The notes beneath the pieces are model-generated. The model was not told the DNA's origin. It saw nothing but the letters and a program-made list of their open reading frames with translations, and ran no database searches. 64,000 nucleotides of DNA from positions 5,621,501 through 5,685,500 of the forward strand of contig NZ_CP114035.2 of assembly GCF_026898135.2 (NCBI RefSeq), read 5' to 3'. Position numbers and translations under genes: made by a program. The DNA is from Pseudomonas fortuita (GTDB lineage Bacteria > Pseudomonadota > Gammaproteobacteria > Pseudomonadales > Pseudomonadaceae). Position 1 is the stretch's first letter; each line of letters opens with the position of its first letter. Below are positions 25,052-34,362 of the stretch, in pieces.

Positions 25052-27118
25052 ATGTCCGGCTGCACCCCTGTTTTTGCCTTGTCCCTGCGTGGGACCCTCG
25101 CCGTCGTGTGCGGCTCGTTGCTCGCGCCCGTGGCCCTGGCCGCCGACCCTGGCCATGAAGGCCATGGGCACGATGCTCCCGAGCTGAGCCCCACGGTGAT
25201 AACTGCCGTGGCCCCAAGTTCGCCACTGACCGTGGTCACCAACCCGAAAGACCCGCGCCAGCCAGTGCCGGCCAGCGACGGCGCCGACTACCTGAAGACC
25301 ATCCCCGGCTTCTCGGCGATCCGTGCAGGCGGCACCAACGGCGACCCGGTGTTGCGCGGCATGTTCGGCTCGCGCCTGAACATCCTCACCAACGGCGGCC
25401 TGATGCTGGGCGCCTGCCCCAACCGCATGGACGCCCCCACCTCCTACATTTCGCCAGAGACCTACGACCGCCTGACCGTGATCAAGGGCCCGCAAAGCGT
25501 GATCTGGGGCCCGGGCGGCTCGGCAGGCACCATCCTCTTCGAGCGTGAACCCGAAAAGTTCGGCACCCTCGGCAGCCGCGTAAACGCCAGCCTGCTGGCA
25601 GGTTCCAATGGCCGCTTCGACAAGGTGCTGGACGCCGCCGCCGGCAACAGCCAGGCCTACGCCCGCTTCGTCGGCAACCAGTCACGGTCGGATGACTACC
25701 ACGACGGCAACGACGACACCGTGCCGTCACGCTGGGAAAAATGGAACGGCGATGTTGCCCTCGGCTGGACGCCCGACCAGGACACCCTGCTGGAGCTCAC
25801 CGCCGGCAAGGGCGATGGCGAGGCCCGCTATGCCGGGCGCGGCATGGACGGCTCGCAGTTCAAGCGTGAAAGCCTGGGCCTGCGGTTTGAAAAGTCCAAC
25901 CTCGGCGAAGTGCTCGACAAGGTCGAGGCGCAGGTTTACTACAACTACGCCGATCATGTGATGGACAACTACAGCCTGCGTACCCCGTCCGGCAGCGGCA
26001 TGATGGGCATGCCGATGGTCAGCAACGTCGATCGCCGCACCCTGGGTGCACGCATAAAGGCCACCTGGCGCTGGGCCGATGTGCAGCTGATCAGCGGCAT
26101 CGACGCGCAAACCAACGAACATCGCCAACGTGGCGGCATGGGTGTGGACGCACACAAGGGCCAGGCCTGGACCAAGGACGCCGACTTCCACAACTACGGC
26201 GCCTTCAGCGAACTGACCTGGTACGTCAGCGGTGAGGACCGTTTGATCACCGGTGCCCGCCTGGACCGCGCCTCGGCCCGCGACTTCCGCCAAGGCAGCG
26301 CCACCGAAGGCGATACCCGCGCCGACACCCTGCCCAGCGGTTTTATCCGCTACGAGCACGATCTGGCAGCCATCCCGGCCACCACCTACATCGGCCTCGG
26401 CCATGCCCAGCGCTTCCCCGACTACTGGGAGCTGTTCTCGCCAAAGCTGGCGCCACCCGGTTCGGCCAATGCCTTCGACGGCATCAAGCCAGAGAAAACC
26501 ACCCAGCTCGACTTCGGCATCCAGTACCGCACCGAACGCCTTGAAGCCTGGGCTTCGGGTTATGTGGGGCAGATCCGCGACTACATCCTGTTCGACTACC
26601 GCACCGGCATGATGGGCATGAGCACTTCCCAGGCGCAGAACATCGACGCCCGCATCATGGGTGGCGAACTGGGTGCGGCCTACCAGCTGACGGAAAACTG
26701 GAAGGCCGACGGCACGCTGGCCTATGCGTGGGGCAAGAACAGCAGTGACGGCAAAGCGTTACCGCAAATGCCGCCCCTGGAAAGCCGCCTGGGCCTGACC
26801 TACAGCCGCGATGTGTGGAGCGTCGGCGCACTGTGGCGGCTGGTGGCTGCGCAGAACCGCATCGCCGAGAACCAGGGCAACGTGGTCGGCAAGGACTATG
26901 ACAAGAGCGCCGGCTTTGGCGTGTTCTCCCTGAACGGCGCCTACAAGGTGAACAACAACCTCAAGCTCAGCGCAGGGGTCGACAACCTGTTCGACAAAAC
27001 CTACGCCGAGCACTTGAACCTGGCCGGGAACGCCGGGTTCGGCTACCCGGCTACAGACCCACAGCCGGTCAACGAGCCAGGCAGGACCTTCTGGACCAAG
27101 GTCGATTTCAGCTTCTGA
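25052..27118 (+). CDS. oprC: TonB-dependent copper receptor (OprC family)
   Basis: The 688-residue outer-membrane receptor has a signal peptide ending near VALAA, a His-rich mature N-terminus (GHEGHGHD) and a plug domain (DGADYLKTIPGFSAIRAGG, VLRGMFGSRLNILTNGG). A long beta-barrel ends in the aromatic FWTKVDFSF. The plug holds the paired Cys/Met segment MLGACPNRMDAP known from OprC, where it helps bind copper. It is downstream of the chaperone and DUF2946 genes, and the PepSY gene follows after 58 bp. Confidence 0.92.
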   Translation: MSGCTPVFALSLRGTLAVVCGSLLAPVALAADPGHEGHGHDAPELSPTVITAVAPSSPLTVVTNPKDPRQPVPASDGADYLKTIPGFSAIRAGGTNGDPVLRGMFGSRLNILTNGGLMLGACPNRMDAPTSYISPETYDRLTVIKGPQSVIWGPGGSAGTILFEREPEKFGTLGSRVNASLLAGSNGRFDKVLDAAAGNSQAYARFVGNQSRSDDYHDGNDDTVPSRWEKWNGDVALGWTPDQDTLLELTAGKGDGEARYAGRGMDGSQFKRESLGLRFEKSNLGEVLDKVEAQVYYNYADHVMDNYSLRTPSGSGMMGMPMVSNVDRRTLGARIKATWRWADVQLISGIDAQTNEHRQRGGMGVDAHKGQAWTKDADFHNYGAFSELTWYVSGEDRLITGARLDRASARDFRQGSATEGDTRADTLPSGFIRYEHDLAAIPATTYIGLGHAQRFPDYWELFSPKLAPPGSANAFDGIKPEKTTQLDFGIQYRTERLEAWASGYVGQIRDYILFDYRTGMMGMSTSQAQNIDARIMGGELGAAYQLTENWKADGTLAYAWGKNSSDGKALPQMPPLESRLGLTYSRDVWSVGALWRLVAAQNRIAENQGNVVGKDYDKSAGFGVFSLNGAYKVNNNLKLSAGVDNLFDKTYAEHLNLAGNAGFGYPATDPQPVNEPGRTFWTKVDFSF

Positions 27119-27176
27119 CAACAACCACGGGCGCAGCTTCGGTTGCGCCCCTCTGCTGGTCAAACAGGAGGTTCCC

Positions 27177-28544
27177 ATGAGAGGAACACGCACCAATTTC
27201 TATAACCTGGCCTGGCGTTGGCACTTTTATGCGGGGCTGTTCGTGGCCCCGTTCATGATCCTGTTGGCGATTACCGGGATCATCTACCTGTTCAAGCCGC
27301 AGCTCGACCCGCTGCTGTACAGCGACCTGATGGTGGTCGAAGCCGGCCACCATCGGCAGGGCGCCGATGCGATGCTGGCCGAAGTGCGCCAGGCCTACCC
27401 CGAAGGCCACGTCGGCCAGTACCTGCCCCCGCTGAACGCCGAGCGCAGTGCGCAGTTCGTGGTGCATGACGGCGGGCGCGAACTGAACGTGTTCGTTGAC
27501 CCGTACAGTGGCAAGATCCTCGGCGAGCAGGACGGCAAGCAGAACCTGCAGGCCATCGCCCGCGCCCTGCATGGCGAGCTGATGGTCGGCACGGTCGGTG
27601 ACCGCCTGGTGGAACTGGCCGCAGGCTGGGGCATCGTGCTGGTGGTGTCGGGCCTGTACTTGTGGTGGCCACGCGGGCGCAATGGCGCTGGCGTGTTGTG
27701 GCCACGGCTGTCGGCACGCGGCCGGCTGTTCTGGCGCGACCTGCACGCGGTAACAGGCTTTTGGGGTTCGGCCCTGCTGTTGCTGATGCTGGTCAGCGGC
27801 ATGACCTGGACCGGCCTATGGGGCAAGCAGTACGCCGATTTGTGGAACCGCTTCCCGGCGGCCATGTGGAACGACGTGCCAAAGTCGGACCAGCAGGCAG
27901 GCGAACTGAACAACGCACACCGCCAGACCGTGCCCTGGGCAATGGAAAACACACCGATGCCGCAGTCCGGCGCACACGCCGAGCACGCTGGGCACCACAT
28001 GATGTCGGACAAGCCCGCAGCACCCCAGGTGAGCGTGCAGCAGGTCGAAGACATCGCCACCTCGCGCCAGGTCGAGCCTGGCTACAGCATCACCCTGCCG
28101 ACTACGGCAGACGGCGTGTTCACCATTGCCGTGTTCGCCGACGACCCGCGCAACGACGCTACCCTGCATGTCGACCAGTACACCGGCAAGGTCCTGGCCG
28201 ATGTGCGCTGGCAAGACTACAGCCCGGTCGCCCGCGCCACCGAGATGGGCGTAATGCTGCACGAGGGCAAGATGTTCGGGGCGTTCAACCAGATCATCAT
28301 CCTGGTGGTGTGCCTGATGATTCTGCTCGGTTCGGTGAGCGGGCTGGTGATGTGGTGGAAGCGCCGGCCTGAAGGCGGGCTGGGCGTGCCACCGCTGCGC
28401 CATGACCTGCCGCGCTGGAAAGCGGCGGTGGGCGTGATGCTGGTGCTGGGGGTGATGTTCCCGTTGGTGGGAGTGTCGATGGTGGTGATGTGGGTGGTGG
28501 ACAGCCTGGTGGTGCGCCGCCGCCGGGAGCTGGCCAGCGCCTGA
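27177..28544 (+). CDS. PepSY-associated membrane protein (copper/iron uptake cluster)
   Basis: The 455-residue protein has four membrane helices typical of the PepSY_TM family. The first is near residues 17-37 (HFYAGLFVAPFMILLAITG), and others are near 140, 200 and 370-440. Periplasmic PepSY domains lie between them. A His-rich loop (HAEHAGHHMM) sits near residue 265. Such proteins usually accompany TonB receptors and may reduce or handle the imported metal. Here it closes the copper operon and is followed by a REP pair. Confidence 0.88.
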   Translation: MRGTRTNFYNLAWRWHFYAGLFVAPFMILLAITGIIYLFKPQLDPLLYSDLMVVEAGHHRQGADAMLAEVRQAYPEGHVGQYLPPLNAERSAQFVVHDGGRELNVFVDPYSGKILGEQDGKQNLQAIARALHGELMVGTVGDRLVELAAGWGIVLVVSGLYLWWPRGRNGAGVLWPRLSARGRLFWRDLHAVTGFWGSALLLLMLVSGMTWTGLWGKQYADLWNRFPAAMWNDVPKSDQQAGELNNAHRQTVPWAMENTPMPQSGAHAEHAGHHMMSDKPAAPQVSVQQVEDIATSRQVEPGYSITLPTTADGVFTIAVFADDPRNDATLHVDQYTGKVLADVRWQDYSPVARATEMGVMLHEGKMFGAFNQIIILVVCLMILLGSVSGLVMWWKRRPEGGLGVPPLRHDLPRWKAAVGVMLVLGVMFPLVGVSMVVMWVVDSLVVRRRRELASA

Positions 28545-28561
28545 GCCCTGCATAACCTGCA

Positions 28562-28660
28562 CTGGCCTCTTCGCGGGCTTGCCCGCTCCCACAGGATCTC
28601 TGCCGCCCTCAGGCGTGGCGCGATACCTGTGGGAGCGGGCATGCCCGCGAAGAGGCCGGT
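28562..28660. repeat. REP pair after PepSY gene
   Basis: Arms GGCCTCTTCGCGGGCTTGCC and the inverted GCATGCCCGCGAAGAGGCC flank a loop of about 45 nt. It separates the copper operon from the permease gene. Confidence 0.85.
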
Positions 28661-28782
28661 GAAGGTCTCGAACTTTTCCTGCGAAAGCACGGCTGCCATC
28701 TGAAGATCGTGTCGATCTGTCGCGATCTCGAATTGGAACGCTCGTGTTAGCCTAGCCGGCGACTTTCAAGGGAATGCAGCTT

Positions 28783-30189
28783 ATGACCGCAATTTCACCC
28801 AAACCACAAGAAGAGCAGCACCTGCAACGCAACCTGACCAACCGCCATATCCAGCTGATCGCCATCGGCGGCGCAATCGGGACCGGCCTGTTCATGGGCT
28901 CGGGCAAAACCATCAGCCTGGCGGGCCCGTCGATCATCTTCGTCTACATGATCATCGGCTTCATGCTGTTCTTCGTCATGCGCGCCATGGGCGAACTGCT
29001 GCTGTCGAACCTGAACTACAAATCGTTCATCGACTTCTCGGCCGACCTGCTCGGCCCCTGGGCGGGTTACTTCACCGGCTGGACTTACTGGTTCTGCTGG
29101 GTGGTCACCGGTATCGCCGACGTGGTCGCCATCGCAGCCTATACACAATTCTGGTTCCCCGACCTGCCGCAGTGGATACCGGCGCTGACCTGCGTAGGGC
29201 TGCTGCTGTCGCTGAACCTGGTGACGGTAAAAATGTTCGGCGAGATGGAATTCTGGTTCGCCCTGGTCAAGATCATCGCCATCCTCGGCCTGGTCGCTAC
29301 CGGCCTGTACATGGTCATCACCGGCTTCACCTCGCCCAGCGGGCGCACTGCACAGCTGGCCAACCTGTGGAATGACGGCGGCATGTTCCCCCATGGCCTG
29401 ATGGGCTTCTTCGCCGGGTTCCAGATTGCCGTGTTCGCCTTCGTCGGCATCGAGCTGGTGGGTACCACCGCCGCCGAAGCCAAGAACCCGGAGCGCACCC
29501 TGCCGCGGGCGATCAACTCGATCCCGATCCGCATCATCGTGTTCTACGTGCTGGCGCTGATCGCGATCATGGCCGTGACCCCATGGCGCGACGTGGTACC
29601 GGGCAAGAGCCCGTTCGTGGAGCTGTTCGTGCTGGCTGGCCTGCCTGCGGCGGCCAGCATCATCAACTTCGTGGTGCTGACCTCGGCGGCCTCGTCGGCC
29701 AACAGTGGCGTGTTCTCCACCAGCCGCATGCTCTACGGCCTGTCGCAAGAAGGTGACGCGCCCAAGGCATTCGAAAAACTGTCGAGCCGTTCGGTGCCGG
29801 CCAACGGCCTGTATTTCTCGTGCACCTGCCTGCTGCTGGGCGCGGTGCTGATCTATCTGGTGCCAAACGTGGTCGAGGCGTTCACCCTGGTGACCACGGT
29901 TTCGGCGGTGCTGTTCATGTTCGTCTGGACGCTGATCCTGCTGTCGTACCTGAAGTACCGCAAGAACCGCGCGGCGCTGCACCAGGCGTCGAAGTACAAG
30001 ATGCCGGGCGGGCGCTTCATGTGCTTCGTGTGTTTGGCGTTCTTCGCCTTCATTCTGGTGTTGCTGAGCCTGGAGGCGGATACGCGCTCGGCGTTGGTGG
30101 TAACGCCGATCTGGTTCGTGCTGCTGGCGGTGACGTATCAGTTTGTACGCAGCAGGCGCCATCCGCGTTCGGCTGTGCGTAACGGCTGA
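28783..30189 (+). CDS. cycA: D-serine/D-alanine/glycine-type amino acid permease
   Basis: The 468-residue APC-superfamily transporter has twelve predicted helices. It has the family N-terminus LTNRHIQLIAIGGAIGTGLF, a YWFCWVVTGIADVVAIAAY segment characteristic of CycA and FVGIELVGTTAAEAKNPE in the middle. I prefer the ATG at 28783 because the AAGGGA ribosome-binding site abuts the other candidate at 28774. Substrate assignment is by similarity to CycA. Confidence 0.88.
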   Translation: MTAISPKPQEEQHLQRNLTNRHIQLIAIGGAIGTGLFMGSGKTISLAGPSIIFVYMIIGFMLFFVMRAMGELLLSNLNYKSFIDFSADLLGPWAGYFTGWTYWFCWVVTGIADVVAIAAYTQFWFPDLPQWIPALTCVGLLLSLNLVTVKMFGEMEFWFALVKIIAILGLVATGLYMVITGFTSPSGRTAQLANLWNDGGMFPHGLMGFFAGFQIAVFAFVGIELVGTTAAEAKNPERTLPRAINSIPIRIIVFYVLALIAIMAVTPWRDVVPGKSPFVELFVLAGLPAAASIINFVVLTSAASSANSGVFSTSRMLYGLSQEGDAPKAFEKLSSRSVPANGLYFSCTCLLLGAVLIYLVPNVVEAFTLVTTVSAVLFMFVWTLILLSYLKYRKNRAALHQASKYKMPGGRFMCFVCLAFFAFILVLLSLEADTRSALVVTPIWFVLLAVTYQFVRSRRHPRSAVRNG

Positions 30190-30196
30190 TGGCCTA

Positions 30197-30293
30197 GGGG
30201 GCTGCTTTGCAGCCCATCGCGACACAAGGCCGCTCCCACACGCCGTCAGATGTGGGAGCGGCCTTGTGTCGCGATGGGCCGCACAGCGGCCCC
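30197..30293. repeat. REP pair between cycA and urtA
   Basis: Inverted arms of the ATCGCGACACAAGGCCGCTCC type, flanked by GGGGCTGC-like ends, lie just after the permease stop and upstream of the urt regulatory region. Confidence 0.85.
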
Positions 30294-30301
30294 AATCCTG
30301 T

Positions 30302-30333
30302 GCACATCGATGTCCCAGGCACCAACCTGGACC
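30302..30333 (+). promoter_or_regulatory. Two degenerate NtrC-like dyads upstream of urtA
   Basis: GCACATCGATGTCCC (30302-30316) and GCACCAACCTGGACC (30319-30333) resemble the GCAC-N7-GTGC NtrC dyad, with good left halves and poor right halves. They lie about 80-110 bp before the predicted sigma-54 start, the usual enhancer distance. Confidence 0.4.
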
Positions 30334-30387
30334 TCGCAAACGCCCCAACACCTCGCACAACCCCTCTATCACGCCCCTTGCGCCACT

Positions 30388-30403
30388 AGGCACACCCCTT
30401 GCA
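30388..30403 (+). promoter_or_regulatory. Sigma-54-type promoter of urtA
   Basis: AGGCACACCCCTTGCA matches the -24/-12 consensus TGGCAC-N5-TTGCW except for the first base and one flexible position. The GG and GC dinucleotides are exactly 10 bp apart. The predicted start near 30414 gives a leader of about 40 nt to urtA. Nitrogen-responsive (NtrC) control of urea uptake would fit. Confidence 0.65.
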
Positions 30404-30452
30404 ACGCCCTCCCCGCTTGGCCAAAACCAAAAAAACTCAGCGGAGAGAGCAC

Positions 30453-31718
30453 ATGAAGCGTCGCAGTCTGATCAAGGCCTTTACCCTCAGCGCATCGATT
30501 GCGGCGATGGGCCTGAGCTGGAGTATCCAGGCCGCCGAGACCATCAAGGTTGGCATCCTGCATTCGCTGTCGGGGACCATGGCCATTTCCGAGACCTCGC
30601 TCAAGGACATGGCGCTGATGACCATCGACGAGATCAACGCCAAAGGCGGGGTCAACGGCAAGATGCTCGAACCGGTGGTGGTCGACCCGGCCTCCAACTG
30701 GCCGCTGTTCGCCGAAAAGAGCCGCCAGCTGCTGACCCAGGACAAGGTCGCCGTGGTGTTCGGCTGCTGGACCTCGGTGTCACGCAAGTCGGTGCTGCCG
30801 GTGTTCGAAGAACTCAACGGCCTGCTGTTCTACCCGGTGCAGTACGAGGGCGAGGAGATGTCGCCGAACGTGTTCTACACCGGCGCCGCCCCCAACCAGC
30901 AGGCTATTCCAGCCGTTGAATACCTGATGAGCGAAGATGGCGGCAGCGCCAAGCGCTTCTTCCTGCTGGGCACCGACTACGTCTACCCGCGCACCACCAA
31001 CAAGATCCTGCGGGCCTTCCTGCACAGCAAAGGCGTGGCCGACAAGGACATCGAAGAGGTGTACACCCCGTTCGGCCACGCCGATTACCAGACCATCGTT
31101 GCCAACATCAAGAAGTTCTCCGCCGGCGGCAAGACCGCGGTCATCTCCACGGTCAACGGCGACTCCAACGTGCCGTTCTACAAGGAACTGGCCAACCAGG
31201 GCCTGAAGGCCACCGACGTACCGGTGGTGGCGTTCTCGGTGGGCGAAGAAGAACTGCGCGGTATCGACACCAAACCGCTGGTGGGCCACCTGGCTGCCTG
31301 GAACTACTTCGAGTCGGTGGATAACCCGGTGAACCAGAAATTCGTCGCCGACTGGAAGGCCTACGCCAAGGCCAAGGGCCTGCCAGGCGCTGACAAGGCG
31401 GTGACCAACGACCCGATGGAAGCCACCTACGTGGGCATCCACATGTGGGCGCAGGCCGCCGAGAAGGCCAAGTCCACCGATGTCGACAAAGTGCGTGAAG
31501 CACTGGCCGGGCAGAGCTTCAAGGCGCCGTCGGGCTTTACCCTGACCATGGACAAGACCAACCACCACCTGCACAAACCGGTAATGATCGGCGAGATCCA
31601 GGATGACGGGCAGTTCAGTGTGGTGTGGGAAACCGAGCAGCCGCTGCGGGCGCAGCCTTGGAGCCCGTTCATTCCAGGCAATGACAAGCGACCTGACTAC
31701 GCAGTGAAAGGTAACTGA
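30453..31718 (+). CDS. urtA: Urea ABC transporter substrate-binding protein
   Basis: The 421-residue periplasmic binding protein begins MKRRSLIKAFTLSASIAAMG with a twin Arg (RR) in its signal peptide, possibly Tat-like, cleaved near IQAAE. The mature part starts TIKVGILHSLSGTMAISE and contains the Urt-specific VVFGCWTSVSRKSVLPVFEE and LLFYPVQYEGEE segments. It delivers urea to UrtBC. An ACCAAAAAAA tract just before the GGAGAG ribosome-binding site looks like a Crc/Hfq target. Confidence 0.95.
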   Translation: MKRRSLIKAFTLSASIAAMGLSWSIQAAETIKVGILHSLSGTMAISETSLKDMALMTIDEINAKGGVNGKMLEPVVVDPASNWPLFAEKSRQLLTQDKVAVVFGCWTSVSRKSVLPVFEELNGLLFYPVQYEGEEMSPNVFYTGAAPNQQAIPAVEYLMSEDGGSAKRFFLLGTDYVYPRTTNKILRAFLHSKGVADKDIEEVYTPFGHADYQTIVANIKKFSAGGKTAVISTVNGDSNVPFYKELANQGLKATDVPVVAFSVGEEELRGIDTKPLVGHLAAWNYFESVDNPVNQKFVADWKAYAKAKGLPGADKAVTNDPMEATYVGIHMWAQAAEKAKSTDVDKVREALAGQSFKAPSGFTLTMDKTNHHLHKPVMIGEIQDDGQFSVVWETEQPLRAQPWSPFIPGNDKRPDYAVKGN

Positions 31719-31724
31719 GTGCAC

Positions 31725-31765
31725 TGGGGCCGCTATGCGGCCCATTCGCGGGCTTGCCCGCGAAG
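31725..31765. repeat. Single REP unit between urtA and urtB
   Basis: A GGGGCCGCTATGCGGCCC hairpin is joined to TTCGCGGGCTTGCCCGCGAA. Both are short palindromes. It may set the urtA to urtB expression ratio by stabilising the urtA mRNA end. Confidence 0.7.
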
Positions 31766-31795
31766 AATCCACCACTGTATTCCAGGATTGCCCGC

Positions 31796-33283
31796 ATGCT
31801 CAGAATGCTGCTCACCCTGCTTCTGCTACTCCCCATGGCCACCCAGGCCAGCGAGGGCGAATTCTTCCTCACTGCCAAGCCCGCCGAGCAGGCTCGCCTG
31901 CTCGAAAGCTGGGCGGCGCAACCCGATGCCGCGCGCGTGCCGCTGCTGGACAACCTGCGCCAGGGCCGCATTGGCACTGACGACACCCGCAAGGTACGCC
32001 TGAACAACCGCCTGCGCGGCCTGATCGACAACGCCCTGGCCAGCCACCAGTTGCTCAGCGACAACAGCGAAACGCGCCTGGCCGCCGCCCAACAACTGCA
32101 AAAAAGCGCACAACCCGCGCAAATGGCCTTCCTCGACCGGCGCTTCGCCAGTGAGCCGGATGCCGCCGTACACGCCGCCATCGGCCTGGCCCTGGCCAAC
32201 CTGCAACTGGGCGCCAGCGAACCGGCAGTACGCCTGGCCGCCGTGCGCCTGTTGGGCGAAACCGGTGACCCGGTGGCCCGCACCCGCCTTGAAGCGCTGC
32301 TGCAACCCGACGCAGAAGCCGACCCGGGCGTGCGTACTGCTGCCGAGACCAGCCTGGCCCAGGTCAAGCGCAAGCTGCTGGTCGGCGAACTGCTCGGCCA
32401 GGCGTTCAGTGGCCTGTCGCTGGGCTCGATCCTGCTGCTGGCGGCATTGGGCCTTGCGATCACCTTCGGCCTGCTCGGGGTGATCAACATGGCCCACGGC
32501 GAGATGCTGATGCTCGGCGCCTACAGCACCTACATGGTCCAGGTGCTGGTGCAGCGCTACGCCCCGGGCGCTATCGAGTTCTACCCGCTGATTGCCCTGC
32601 CGGTAGCCTTCGCGGTCAGTGCCGGCGTGGGCATGGCGCTGGAGCGCACGGTCATTCGCCACCTTTACGGCCGCCCATTGGAAACCCTGCTGGCCACCTG
32701 GGGCATCAGCCTGATCCTGATTCAGGCCATCCGCCTGCTGTTCGGCGCGCAAAACGTCGAGGTCAGCAACCCGGCGTGGCTGTCGGGCGGTATCCAGCTG
32801 CTGCCTAACCTGGTACTGCCCTACAACCGCCTGGTCATCATCGGCTTCGCCCTCGCCGTGGTGCTGCTCACCTGGCTGCTGCTCAACCGTACGCGGCTGG
32901 GCCTGAACGTGCGCGCGGTCACCCAGAACCGCAACATGGCCGCCTGCTGCGGCGTGTCCACCGGGCGCGTCGACATGCTCGCCTTCGGCTTGGGCTCTGG
33001 CATCGCCGGGCTCGGCGGCGTGGCACTGAGCCAGGTCGGCAACGTCGGCCCGGACCTGGGCCAGAGCTACATCATCGACTCGTTCCTGGTGGTGGTGCTG
33101 GGTGGCGTCGGGCAACTGGCAGGCAGCCTCTGGGCCGCATTCGGCCTTGGCATCGCCAACAAATTGCTGGAGCCGCAGATCGGTGCCGTGCTCGGCAAGA
33201 TACTCATCCTTGCGTTGATCATTCTGTTCATCCAGAAGCGCCCGCAAGGCCTGTTCGCCCTCAAGGGACGGGTAATCGACTGA
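31796..33283 (+). CDS. urtB: Urea ABC transporter permease UrtB
   Basis: The 495-residue protein has a signal peptide (MLLTLLLLLPMATQASEG) and an Ala/Leu-rich helical periplasmic extension of about 180 residues. A LivH-type permease domain starts near residue 205 (GLSLGSILLLAALGLAITFG). The extension is the hallmark of UrtB compared with LivH. The gene shares one base with the start of urtC (TGATG). Confidence 0.94.
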   Translation: MLRMLLTLLLLLPMATQASEGEFFLTAKPAEQARLLESWAAQPDAARVPLLDNLRQGRIGTDDTRKVRLNNRLRGLIDNALASHQLLSDNSETRLAAAQQLQKSAQPAQMAFLDRRFASEPDAAVHAAIGLALANLQLGASEPAVRLAAVRLLGETGDPVARTRLEALLQPDAEADPGVRTAAETSLAQVKRKLLVGELLGQAFSGLSLGSILLLAALGLAITFGLLGVINMAHGEMLMLGAYSTYMVQVLVQRYAPGAIEFYPLIALPVAFAVSAGVGMALERTVIRHLYGRPLETLLATWGISLILIQAIRLLFGAQNVEVSNPAWLSGGIQLLPNLVLPYNRLVIIGFALAVVLLTWLLLNRTRLGLNVRAVTQNRNMAACCGVSTGRVDMLAFGLGSGIAGLGGVALSQVGNVGPDLGQSYIIDSFLVVVLGGVGQLAGSLWAAFGLGIANKLLEPQIGAVLGKILILALIILFIQKRPQGLFALKGRVID

Positions 33284-34362
33284 TGAACCAGCCACTGCTT
33301 GTCACCGCTACGCAAAAGGCCGGGCCACGCCTGACCCTGGCCATCGGCGCCATCGTCGTCCTGTTGTTGCTGGCCCTGCCGCTGCTGTCCCTGCTGCCGG
33401 CGGATCACGTGCTACAGGTATCGGCCTACACCCTGACCCTGGTCGGCAAGATCCTCTGCTACGCCATCGTCGCCCTGGCCCTGGACCTGGTCTGGGGCTA
33501 TGCCGGCCTGCTGTCGCTGGGTCACGGCCTGTTCTTCGCCTTGGGCGGCTACGCCATGGGCATGTACCTGATGCGCCAGGCGGCCGGTGATGGCCTGCCG
33601 GGGTTCATGACCTTCCTGTCATGGACCGAGCTGCCATGGTACTGGGCCGGTACCCAGCATTTCGCCTGGGCGCTGTGCCTGGTGGTGCTGGCGCCTGGGC
33701 TGCTGGCACTGGTGTTCGGCTGGTTCGCCTTCCGCTCGCGGATCAAGGGCGTGTACTTCTCGATCATGACCCAGGCCCTGACCTTCGCCGGCATGTTGCT
33801 GTTCTTCCGCAACGAAACCGGCTTTGGCGGCAACAACGGTTTCACCAGCTTCCGCACCATCCTGGGCTTCGACATTGCCGCCCAAGGGACCCGCGCGGTG
33901 CTGTTCCTGCTCACCGTCGGCCTGCTGCTGGCCAGCCTGTACCTGTGCTGGCGCCTGACCCGCAGCAAGTTCGGCCGCCTGCTCACCGCCGTGCGCGACG
34001 CCGAGAACCGCCTGATGTTCTGCGGTTACGACCCGCGCGGCTTCAAATTGCTGGTGTGGGTGCTAAGCGCCGTACTCTGCGGCCTGGCGGGCGCGTTGTA
34101 TGTGCCGCAGGTGGGCATCATCAACCCCAGCGAAATGTCGCCGACCAACTCCATCGAAGCCGCCGTGTGGGTGGCCCTGGGCGGGCGCGGCACGCTGATC
34201 GGCCCGCTGCTCGGCGCCGGCCTGGTCAATGGCATGAAGAGCTGGTTCACCGTGGCCTTCCCGGAGTTCTGGCTGTTCTTCCTGGGCGCGCTGTTCATCC
34301 TCGTCACCCTGTACTTGCCCAAGGGCGTGGTCGGCTTGTTGAAAAAAAGGAGTCAGCCATGA
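33283..34362 (+). CDS. urtC: Urea ABC transporter permease UrtC
   Basis: The 359-residue LivM-type permease has about nine helices, the conserved GLLSLGHGLFFALGGYAMG near residue 75 and VWVALGGRGTLIGPLLGAG near the C-terminus. It pairs with UrtB to form the channel. Its end overlaps urtD by 4 bp. Confidence 0.94.
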   Translation: MNQPLLVTATQKAGPRLTLAIGAIVVLLLLALPLLSLLPADHVLQVSAYTLTLVGKILCYAIVALALDLVWGYAGLLSLGHGLFFALGGYAMGMYLMRQAAGDGLPGFMTFLSWTELPWYWAGTQHFAWALCLVVLAPGLLALVFGWFAFRSRIKGVYFSIMTQALTFAGMLLFFRNETGFGGNNGFTSFRTILGFDIAAQGTRAVLFLLTVGLLLASLYLCWRLTRSKFGRLLTAVRDAENRLMFCGYDPRGFKLLVWVLSAVLCGLAGALYVPQVGIINPSEMSPTNSIEAAVWVALGGRGTLIGPLLGAGLVNGMKSWFTVAFPEFWLFFLGALFILVTLYLPKGVVGLLKKRSQP

